Of a DNA stretch of 64,000 bases, positions 53,199-61,898 are shown one piece after another. Every line of letters begins with the position of its first letter. Positions within the stretch are counted from its first letter, which is position 1. The stretch spans positions 3,410,001 through 3,474,000 of the forward strand of contig JALJCQ010000001.1 in NCBI GenBank assembly GCA_023091665.1. The letters run 5' to 3'. This DNA is from Pythium myriotylum. Its lineage: Eukaryota; Oomycota; Peronosporomycetes; Pythiales; Pythiaceae. Both the position numbers and the translations under genes were made by a program. The notes beneath the pieces are model-generated. The model worked only from the letters and a program-made list of their open reading frames with translations. It did no database searches and was not told the DNA's origin.

Positions 53199-53866
53199 TT
53201 TGTCCGGACTCTTTCTCCACTGAAGGCAGACATGTTCATGGTGATTATGCGGGTGTATGTAGTTGAGACCGTACAGTGTAAGGTCTAGTCCAGACAGACA
53301 ATACAGACTTCGTTTGGTGAGCAGCATCTAGCCACGTAAATCTTGAGCCTGCTAAAGATTCGATCACTGAATTCTTGGTGGGCTTGCTCTCTTTCAATAT
53401 CCCCAGCACCAGCTGGCGAGCAGCTCTCGAGACCAATGTAGCCATGTGCGCTTCTGACGGTCTCACTTGAGTGCCCCATAGAGAGCCTGTCGTCGCGACG
53501 TCGTGGGCCGGACTCACCCATCTTGTTCACCATGTGCACGGAGTGGAAGGCCGAACAAGAGCCCTCCAGCTGCCAGCTCCAGCTGGCCATGCATTTCTTC
53601 CCGACACAGCGATCGAGCCGAGCGTTCGTTGGCGCTCGGTGGGTTACGGGGAGGAGGTGACAGTTGTAGTCGACGCCACAAAGCGCGCTGTCTCTCTCGC
53701 TCCAAAGGCGAGCGAGCTTACGGTCGAGAGAGCGCGAGATGAGGATGATGCTGCGTTTGGTAACCAGATTGCCGATCAGCTCGGCCGTGGAATCTCGTTT
53801 GCGGCGTTCCTATTCGGGCGGTCTCGTCTTGTGCCATTTCATTTCGCCACGAACAAGGTGACACTC
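53199..53866. other. intergenic, promoter of the BT1-type transporter
   Basis: No supported gene. The transporter frame stays open upstream to 53471 but has no ATG before 53867. Confidence 0.45.
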
Positions 53867-55864
53867 ATGTCGACGCCGAATTCGGCGAGTGCCAGGCCGA
53901 CTAGCTCGACCAATTCGTCGCGCTATGTCAACATCTCGTCCATGCGATCCAACGCGTCGTCGGGGCGTCTGCCCATGCTGCAGACCCGTCGACCGCCGAA
54001 CCACAGCGCGTCGTCGGCGTCGTCCGAGTCCCAGTCCACGGACGCGTCGCGGCGGATGCCGTCGCGCGACATTCGCGACTCGAGCCTCGTCATGTCCATG
54101 TCGAACGAAGATGAGTCCGTGCGTAAGTACCTACGTGATCTCATGGACGATCTCGGCATCGACCAGCAGCAAGGCGACGCGATTATGCCGGCGCCAGCAA
54201 CGCGTGGCAGCGATACCGAAGAGATCTACGAGGCTTCGTTGAGCGACCCTGTGCTTCTGCCGCTCGGCATCTGTCGGCGCCGCCATCTCGGACTGCTCGT
54301 CTCGCTCATGTTTGCCGGCTTCTTCACGTCGTGTCTCAAGCGAGGCGTGCTTCCGATCATGCGCACGGAACTGCAGATGGAAGACTACCAAGCCGACGCA
54401 GCCGAGGTACTCATGATGCTGCCGTGGTCCTCCATGTTCGTGATCGGCTTCGTCTCGGACTGCTTCTCGATCTTCGGCTCGCACCGAAAATCCTATGTGA
54501 TCGTCGGATGGGTCACCGTCATCGTGGCGCTGTTTGCATTGACCATTGTGAGCTACGCGCACGCGCACGGCATCGCCACGGGCGGAACCCACTCCGCCGC
54601 GTACGTCAACGCCGCTGTCTTCTTGCTTGGCTGCGCGTGCTTCGGTGGCATCCTGACGGTTGTCATGGTCGAGATCTATTTTGTCGCGATGAGCAAGCGC
54701 GAGAAGATCCGAGAACGAGGCGAGATTGTCGGCACGATGCTCATGGTCCAGTTCCTCTTCGAGACGATCGGCCAGGTGATCACCAACTACGTCGTCTTCC
54801 GCACGACGAACCTTGGCGTGCAGCCCATGTTCACACTTCGAGCCATCACGAGTTTCCTCTCGCTCTCGGCGTTAGTTCCGCTGCTCGCTGTCGCGTTCTT
54901 TTTCCAAGAAGACGACGAACTCATGCGCACGTACTCGTACGGAGCCGAGTACGAGCCGTCGGGAAGAATCATGGACAAGATCCGTCAACACGTCAAGGTC
55001 TTGTGGGGGTTGCTCATGCGAGATTCCATGTGGGCCATCACCAAATTCGTTGTGATTTTCGTCTTCTTCTCCGAGTTTGCATTGCGCTACGCGCACCTCG
55101 TGCTTGACGAAGTCTGCGGCGTCGATATCACGGTCGCGTCCACGGGCAAGATTATCGCCGAGCTGCTTTTCTTCGGCGCTGTCTTCCTCTGGCGCGTGTT
55201 TCTTATCAACACAAGCTGGAAATATTTTGCTCTCATCAGCCTGGTTGCCGTGGTGTGGATGCCCCAGCTTCTGTACAACCTTCTTGTGCTCTATAACGTC
55301 TCGCGTGACGTTGGCATGTACATGCTTGTGACATCGACCAAGTCGTTCGTACGAGGAGTCATTGTGGCTTTGGAGGTTGTGATGGTCGTCGAAATCGCCC
55401 CTCGCGCTGCCGAAGGTTCGACCATGGGCATCGTCATGTCAATCGCGACCATCATGAGACTACTTGCTGCAACGATCTCGAACGCCGTGAGTTTTGCTTT
55501 CGACACACAAGACATCTCATCTAAAGGTCTCAACCTGAAGCTCACGCTGCTCGAGGAGGTGGAAGTAAAGCACGATCCAACCAAGGTCAAACTACCGGCT
55601 GGTATCGAGAGGCGTGTGCTCATGGCGTTGCTGGTGTGCTACACAGCTAAGTTGGTCGCAATCGGCGGTGTTGGCTTCATGCCACACCAAAAACAGCACT
55701 TGCAGTGGCTGCATCGCCATGGCAAGCCATCGCCTCGCCACGCGCTGTGGACAATACTGATCCTTGCGATCAGCTTGATTGCTGCAGCCACATTCAACAC
55801 GCTAGTGATCACACCAAGCACGAGCTGTTTGAAGACATTTGGAGGAAAAGGCTGTTCCACGTGA
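53867..55864 (+). CDS. BT1/folate-biopterin transporter family membrane protein
   Basis: Major-facilitator-related transporter of the folate-biopterin (BT1) type, 665 aa, intronless, starting at ATG 53867. A Ser/Arg-rich cytoplasmic N-terminus of about 125 residues is followed by about twelve hydrophobic segments. Family-like features are the PWSSMFVIGFVSDCFSIFG segment with its Arg-rich loop SHRKSYVIVGW, and a late loop before AAEGSTMGIVMSI. The C-terminus ends with a membrane segment and a Cys pair. Such transporters move folates or pterins in trypanosomatids and are numerous in oomycetes; the substrate here is unknown. I base the family call on memory of the motif pattern. Confidence 0.78.
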   Translation: MSTPNSASARPTSSTNSSRYVNISSMRSNASSGRLPMLQTRRPPNHSASSASSESQSTDASRRMPSRDIRDSSLVMSMSNEDESVRKYLRDLMDDLGIDQQQGDAIMPAPATRGSDTEEIYEASLSDPVLLPLGICRRRHLGLLVSLMFAGFFTSCLKRGVLPIMRTELQMEDYQADAAEVLMMLPWSSMFVIGFVSDCFSIFGSHRKSYVIVGWVTVIVALFALTIVSYAHAHGIATGGTHSAAYVNAAVFLLGCACFGGILTVVMVEIYFVAMSKREKIRERGEIVGTMLMVQFLFETIGQVITNYVVFRTTNLGVQPMFTLRAITSFLSLSALVPLLAVAFFFQEDDELMRTYSYGAEYEPSGRIMDKIRQHVKVLWGLLMRDSMWAITKFVVIFVFFSEFALRYAHLVLDEVCGVDITVASTGKIIAELLFFGAVFLWRVFLINTSWKYFALISLVAVVWMPQLLYNLLVLYNVSRDVGMYMLVTSTKSFVRGVIVALEVVMVVEIAPRAAEGSTMGIVMSIATIMRLLAATISNAVSFAFDTQDISSKGLNLKLTLLEEVEVKHDPTKVKLPAGIERRVLMALLVCYTAKLVAIGGVGFMPHQKQHLQWLHRHGKPSPRHALWTILILAISLIAAATFNTLVITPSTSCLKTFGGKGCST

Positions 55865-55984
55865 AAACCGTTTAGTGCTAGCGACGACATCAATTGAGTA
55901 ATATATATCGTCGTCAGAATCATCCATATGTCGATTATGCGATTAGTTGACAATTGAGGAATACTCAAGTACATTCTCCAACTT

Positions 55985-56750
55985 CTAAGTCGGCGTCAAA
56001 ATCACTGCAGATGAAAGGGGCTTGTTATCAAGCCTTGCCTGGACTGATATTTTGTCAACAGGGCACGTTAATACTGCAGAAATTTGTCGAGAACTTCGAT
56101 GTACGTTACCGTGAGATTGACGAGATAGCTTGAGCGCGAGCATTGCACCTGCAGCGGCACAAGAAACAACCGCCGCAGCGATCACAAGCAGTCCTATGTC
56201 GTGGTGGGAACTTTTCTCGGAGGTTGGCAAAGTTGTGTCGGACGAGACTGTGACGCCGATGAGTCTCTTGACGCTGGTTGCCCAGTCTGGCGACTCACAT
56301 GCAGACAAGCACACACAAGATGTGTTGGCGCCAACGCAAACTCCCATGGCCACGTTCTTCCGCAGGCATCGCCAGCAAACTGCGTCATTGCTCGGGCAAT
56401 ATGTCGTGTTTGCAGCTGCAAACTGGAAGATCTCTTGTTGTATAGAAGCCATCGGGTCGTATCTGTGCATCGACAAACAAAGGCCGCGAGAGTCTAGGAA
56501 GCATGCCTAGAACCATACACCACTCGGTCATTCTGTGCGTTGAGGGAAAGAGTGGTAGTTCGCTACACACCGATGTTGAAGAATCTGAGTCCAGACAGGA
56601 GCGACATGATCGAAGCTTGGAGTGGTCAGAAGCATTTGGGAACAAACACTGTTCATCATCCGAGGTGGGTGTCAATATTTGTTGGGCTGTGCCCAAGCTG
56701 AGCGTCGTGACGACGACAACAGTGATTAAAAGTCTCGCAAGGGAGCTCAT
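55985..56750 (-). CDS. Cys-rich type I membrane protein A
   Basis: Unrecognised. Minus strand, two exons: 56750-56571 and 56506-55985, with a 64-nt phase-0 intron; product 233 aa. A signal peptide (SSLARLLITVVVVTTLSLG) is followed by a short ectodomain with Cys pairs (CLFPN, LRSCRSCL). The second exon begins ACFLDSRGLCLSM and continues RYDPMAS, then TYCPSNDAVCWRCL and CVGANTSCVCLSACES. One membrane helix (about GLLVIAAAVVSCAAAGAML) and a short cytoplasmic tail finish it. The tandem neighbour at 57286-57978 has the same exon layout and motifs, which supports both models. It could be a surface receptor, adhesin or effector; no function is assigned. Confidence 0.72.
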
Positions 56751-57285
56751 TGGATCTTGAACGAGAGTGGCCACGACGAAGAAAGTTGCCGACTGAAACT
56801 CGTTTCGCTCGCTCGCCAATATTCTGTGTTACTCCTGTGTGACACAGAAAATTGATTTTGGCCTTGATAAATTCGAAGACACAGCCCACCGTCTTCGATT
56901 TCTGTCTTTCGAGCGTTTCTTGTCGCACGCAAAGAATTCGTGGGTGATGGCTGCATTGACGCCCGCGACATCCCGCGAGCAACCCCCATTGAATTACGAT
57001 GATGAGCAACAGAGCAAGTCAATATGTTTCGATCAGAGGAAAAAGAAGATGATTGAAGGCCAATTGATTACCATGGACACACTTTGCAATCTTACTGTAC
57101 ACTCAGAAGATCCCGCGGACGGGCAAGGCCTGCCAGCTCACAAGCGAATTAGACGCGAGACGCAAGCGTCTTTAGTGGGAGCGAGGACGTCGGGGTCGTG
57201 TTCACATCGTACGTAGCTCCTGGTTGAGCTGATGACACACCCACCACGTCAGCGACCGCTCAGCACATCCGAGTTGTTACTGCTA
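56751..57285. other. intergenic between the two Cys-rich genes
   Basis: Promoter of protein A and 3' flank of protein B. Short open frames on the plus strand lack support. Confidence 0.45.
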
Positions 57286-57978
57286 TTATAACGCACCTGT
57301 CTTCTTGCGGCGGATGCAGATCCTGTTGAAGATGAACGCCACGATAAGTACAAACACGACAACTATCGTAACCACGATCCACGGCGTCGCGTCGGATCCG
57401 TTATCTCCGGATGAAGTGGTACCTTGCGTGCTCTGCGTGCCAGTAGACGGGGAAGAAACACTCGACGAAGAAGACGCACGGACGAGATTTTCCACGTTGT
57501 CTTCCCAGTCCGATGCCTCACACGCAGCGACACAGAAACAATCGTCGGCCCCGGTGCAGACGCCACTCATCGGTTTTGTCTGTAGACAATGCATGCACGT
57601 CGTATCTGAGGCAGCGCAGTACGTCACATTCACAGGCAGTTGCACCACTCCATTCCCAGCCGCAGCCATAGGGTCGTATCTGCTCATGGAGAGGCAGAGT
57701 CCGCGCGAGTCAAGAAAACATGCCTACAAGTTCACATGACCGCGAAGTTAGTGCGATTGAACCTTCATTTCTCGGACCCAGTCGTTTTGACTTGCCGTGG
57801 AATATCCTTCCGGATTAAGACACGCTCGACAAGAACGAAGCTTGGTGTGCGAGCGTGGAGACAGCGTCCAGAAAACGCAACGCTCGTCGTCGGCTGTGAG
57901 CGTGATCTGCTGAGCGATTGCCATCCCCAGGAGCGCACTCAACATGACAGTAAGCAGCGAAAAACGAGAAAAATGCAT
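57286..57978 (-). CDS. Cys-rich type I membrane protein B (paralogue of A)
   Basis: Unrecognised paralogue of the preceding gene. Minus strand, exons 57978-57778 and 57723-57286, intron 54 nt; product about 212 aa. The donor (GTCCGA) is weak, so the exact junction is uncertain. Signal peptide MHFSRFSLLTVMLSALLGMA, then DDERCVF and LRSCRACL pairs. Exon 2 begins ACFLDSRGLCLSM and continues RYDPMAA, TYCAASDTTCMHCL and CTGADDCFCVAACEASDW. A Ser/Thr/Gly-rich stalk leads to one membrane helix (WIVVTIVVVFVLIVAFIF) and a basic tail ICIRRKKTGAL. Shared order with protein A shows tandem duplication. Confidence 0.72.
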
Positions 57979-58561
57979 CTGGAAGCGGCTGGAAGATGTG
58001 AATCGGCTTGGAGACCACGCGGAAGATTCGAGACTGCGAGAGATTGGGTGCTTGTCCTGCAGAAGCATTCTGTGTTTGCTCGGCATCCTGGGAGCCGATT
58101 GTTCGATCTCTTCAACGCCCAAGTAGAGTCCGCTAGATCCACCTAAGGCTCTCTCCAGAGCATTTTTCGAGAGTGAGGAGAGCTTCCATATCCAAAGTTA
58201 GCGGTGAGATCCAGCCCAAACTAGCAACCCAATGCCCATCGCGCGATTTTAATCGCGCGTCCAGCGTGACACGACTCCTGACTCACTTTCGCCATCGTTT
58301 CCCGTGTTTTGTCCTCGTGTCGCATACACGTGCAGCCCTTATTAGCGGGTTCTGATGGCTGGCTCGGTATCCGAGACGTCCCGACGAGTCCTACACGTGT
58401 CACTTCCATCCAAACGGTAGTCAGCTGTGAGTTTTCCTTTTCTGCCTCCCCGCAACAACCACCACAACACGACTTCAGCGTCTTATTATACAGCGTGTGG
58501 CCAAGCTCCTCCAGCTCGCTACTCGTCCACTGCCTCACTGCATTTGCGTGGGACTATAGTC
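57979..58561. other. intergenic region
   Basis: Upstream of Cys-rich gene B and 3' of a minus-strand hypothetical gene. Nothing else supported. Confidence 0.4.
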
Positions 58562-59023
58562 CTACTGAGCACGACCCTCGGCGACACCTTCCTCCAGTTC
58601 CTCCTTTCCCTCCTCTTCGTCGTCAAAGCCTGGCGCCGACGGCACGCCACAAATGCAAAGATAACTGCTATACATGGTACGAGGTGTGAGCGTCGGAGCG
58701 CTCGCGTAGGCGCTCGCGTCCTCGACGTCCGGCGCCGAGCTCTCCAGCGCAAGGTCAAACTCGGGCGCCGACGGCGCGACGTCGCCTCCACCCAACGACG
58801 CGAGTCCGCTAGAATTGTCCACGTCACCTCGACTGTGCTGCTTCCTCCACGCAAACAGCTCGAGTCTCGCGCTGCGGCACTTGGCCTTGTCCAAGCACTT
58901 GGTTCCACGTGTGTGCTGCGGCGGCGCCGACTGGGGGCGCAACACGGGCGAGCCGATGGCCGCGAGTGTGTGGTAGACAGAAAGTTCCGAGACGAGCGAG
59001 CCGGCGCGACCGCGAGTCGCCAT
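58562..59023 (-). CDS. hypothetical protein with acidic C-terminus
   Basis: Minus-strand frame from ATG, 153 aa, in GC-rich sequence. No known domain. It contains CLDKAKC, a Ser/Ala-rich middle with acidic patches (EFDLALESSAPDVEDA) and a Glu-rich end (DDEEEGKEELEEG). A second overlapping minus-strand frame (58519-59031) is Arg/Ser-rich and looks like its GC-driven shadow. Composition favours this frame, but expression data would be needed. Confidence 0.4.
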   Translation of the reverse strand: MATRGRAGSLVSELSVYHTLAAIGSPVLRPQSAPPQHTRGTKCLDKAKCRSARLELFAWRKQHSRGDVDNSSGLASLGGGDVAPSAPEFDLALESSAPDVEDASAYASAPTLTPRTMYSSYLCICGVPSAPGFDDEEEGKEELEEGVAEGRAQ

Positions 59024-60816
59024 GGTTCCATTCGTCGATAATGTATTAGTGTCCGGTGCTTGACTGGTGCGCGGGGATTTCGCGAGTGTTGCTATCGGTC
59101 GCGAGACTCATTTGGCCATGGTGATCTCCATCTCCCTCGGTCCTTGTTCCTCGTCGTGCCCTTCGAGAAGACGTGGAGCGCTGTATCTGTTCTTCTGCGT
59201 CCAGGTGCTGTGCCGACGAAGGGAGTGTACCCACTGAAGCTCGGTCTGTTCCCGCCTCACGCTCCAACGGAGGAACCGCCAGATCTCATCGACGGTCTCA
59301 GTTATTGAGAGCGGAGATGAGACCCTTGGAACCCTCGACGGGCCAATCAGAATTGCGAGTGATGCCAGGGCTTCTTGATTCTCGGAGCTCCTCCCGAGGG
59401 TCGCCACTCGAACCGGATCTCGCGTTCTGACGTGGGTTCCGAAGATCCACGGCACCGTGTCGCAGGGAAGAAGGAGAAAAAGAAAGAGGGAGATTTGGAT
59501 GCGGCATCACTTGCCTACGCATGCATTCGCGAGGGAGTGAGGGTTATGTGGACATGGGCCGCCGCAGTCCTACGCGAGTCAGCGAAGGAGGGAGGACCTG
59601 AGAGGACATGGAGGGACTTCTCTCGGTGATTGAGCAATTCGAAAAGAGTCGCACGGAATCGTCGAGGCCGAGTTATGAATTAAAGGATGTACCGAACCCC
59701 AGCGCGATCTTTCTGTGTGAATGACTGATGCCAAGTCAGCAGTCCCACCTTGTGTCGGCGTTGGACGGACTCTTCGATGGTAACCATGCGGACTTTGTGT
59801 CGTGTGGAAGGAGACTGTATGTGCTATTCTACTGCAGCAGACTGAATACAAGTTGAAGCGCGAGGATCTCGAATGGTTCGAGCACGAGAGTGGCCGAATC
59901 GTTCGCAACTACGATGAGTTTACGTTACACTCGCTCAGCGATTCAGAGACAGTGGATAGAGAGTGTAAGAGACGCAAGGGGCGCATGTTCTCAGTCCTTC
60001 TGCGGCGCATAACGGGTTACTTGGGTAAATAATCCCTCGGGCCTGTGCCGGAAATCAGGGAAAGCGTGGAAACACGTACCGACGAGCAAGCGGTAATTTA
60101 CCGGGGTAGAGTCCCAGTGGCAGATCCCATTGGAATTAGGCTCTATCAGGCCCGGTTCCCGAAAATCCCTCAAAGTGTAATGGAGGTATCCTTGAGTGAC
60201 CTACGACAAGAGCCACTACAATTGTAGCGGTACCAAGAAAATGGTAGTAGGTTGGTTGTGGTAGCTAAGCCACAGCCGTAATCACTCAAGGGTGGCTTAG
60301 ATTTCTCAGTCCTTCTACGCCAGCACAAATTGGAACGTCAATAACCACATCTCATACTCTAGGGCAAAAACCTGTCTTCGATCGTGATGATGACGATGAT
60401 AGTTGAGCTCTTATGCATTGGATCAGACCGAAAGGCTATAGCTATCTTTGATCGTGGTATATACTCAAGTTCTCGTGTTCTCTAAGAGCTATCACTAAGT
60501 TTGTGTACGGATTGTTTTTCGCACGAGTGTTCTAAACAAAAAGTTAAACCCTTACTGAAATTGTGTTGAATTCTGGTTTCTGTGAAGCGCTATTTCTTTT
60601 ATGAAAAGTAAACGATATTATATAGCGGTATGAATGCACTCGCTTTGATAAAACATCCGAGGCCTATAGTCATCGTCGGAGTTGTTGCGGTCTTTCTTCT
60701 GCAAGATGCCGAAGCGTGACGCAGCCCCAGAAACGGAGAATATTAGACTTCGAAAGCATAACGTTAGTCATTTTTATAAAATGGACATCGGCTTCTTACA
60801 TAGCGTAGCTTAGGCA

Positions 60817-60839
60817 TTTGAATTCACCATGAATTCAAA
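60817..60839. repeat. inverted repeat, 10-bp arms, 3-nt loop
   Basis: TTTGAATTCA at 60817-60826 and its exact reverse complement at 60830-60839. Function unknown. Confidence 0.75.
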
Positions 60840-61624
60840 GAAGACTCCCCGTGCAATTTCTCAACAATTGAATAATTGGGCTCATAAGGTGATGATGAAG
60901 ATGAACTCTATTGAGCACAATAAATGTACCCTAAGAGCTAAAGCTCTGATCCAATCCTGGTCTTACCGTGGGTCAACGTGGCTGGCTAGTCAGGGCTGTA
61001 AGTTGGAGGTGGCGAGCTGGGGCAGGTCTGCATGGCAGATCCTGTCTGTTGGATGACGGACGCGGTTCGTGCGAGCTGTGGCCACTGTAGGGCTCATTAG
61101 GGTATTCATACCCTCAAAAACTCATCAATAGGTCAAATCGACTAGGGTTTTCTGTGTTGGTGACTGGATTGTGGAAAACGAATTCTTTACGGTATAGGGT
61201 TTATGCGATTCTGCACCAAGGACGAAACGTCTCCAAGTTGGCATCGTGATTTATTTTGGTTTGTGAGCTACATGGAACAGGAGGACGGAAAATTGTGCGA
61301 CGCACTTTGGTCAATAGGGTTTAGGTAAGGTCATAGTAGGCCAGGACCGTCGTTGGAAATCCATCTGTTGTTCTAAGAATCGCCACCAAGTAGTGCGCGC
61401 GGCCGGAGGTACAGTATTTGTATAGTATTTTACTGTCGGTTTGAAGTGAATATACGAAGTAAGCGTGGTGTGTCTTCGGTCCCATTCAGTCGTTCTGTTT
61501 GGTTTCGTGTAGGAACGCAAAGATCCTGAGATAAATTTGATCAGTGAGTGAGCAAAGGTGAAGCTGGATCGCACTCATCCACAAGTAGACTTGCAGGGTT
61601 TGCATTCCTTACTTTGCTTGGATT

Positions 61625-61650
61625 GGGGGGGGGGGGGGGGGGGGGGGGGG
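61625..61650 (+). repeat. G26 homopolymer
   Basis: Uninterrupted run of 26 G in non-coding sequence; able in principle to form G-quadruplex structures and prone to length error. Confidence 0.8.
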
Positions 61651-61898
61651 TTGCGGGTGGCTTGGATGGATGCTCTGATATTTTTGGTTCTAAACACATA
61701 TCACAGATGCTAGAAACCTTTGTTGTACGTCAACCGCACATAACATATCATCTTAATTAGTCACTCGTCAGTACTCACGTCATTACCTCTTGCGGAGTTG
61801 TGGAGTTGAGCAAGCGAACCACCAACTTCCCTTCATTAACTTCTAACCATTCCCGATTTGAAGGTGACGCCCGCACTCCGACGACAACAGCCGATATA

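Larger units (their letters stand above)
59024..61898. other. gene-poor, A/T-richer region
   Basis: 2.9 kb with no complete gene. A 70-codon stretch (about 59805-60030: ...REDLEWFEHESGRIVRN) reads like protein but lacks an ATG, so it may be a gene or transposon relic. A 10-bp stem with 3-nt loop is at 60817-60839 and a 26-nt G run at 61625-61650. Three TAGGGTTT-like octamers at 61140-61325 look incidental. Confidence 0.5.

Noticed and set aside
53471..53866. N-terminal extension of the BT1-type transporter
   Set aside because: The frame is open, but there is no ATG before 53867.
58519..59031. 170-residue Arg/Ser-rich minus-strand frame
   Set aside because: Overlaps the more protein-like 153-residue frame; composition is typical of a GC shadow.
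61140..61325. Three TAGGGTTT-like octamers resembling the TTTAGGG telomere repeat
   Set aside because: Single scattered copies, not tandem; expected by chance in A/T-rich DNA.
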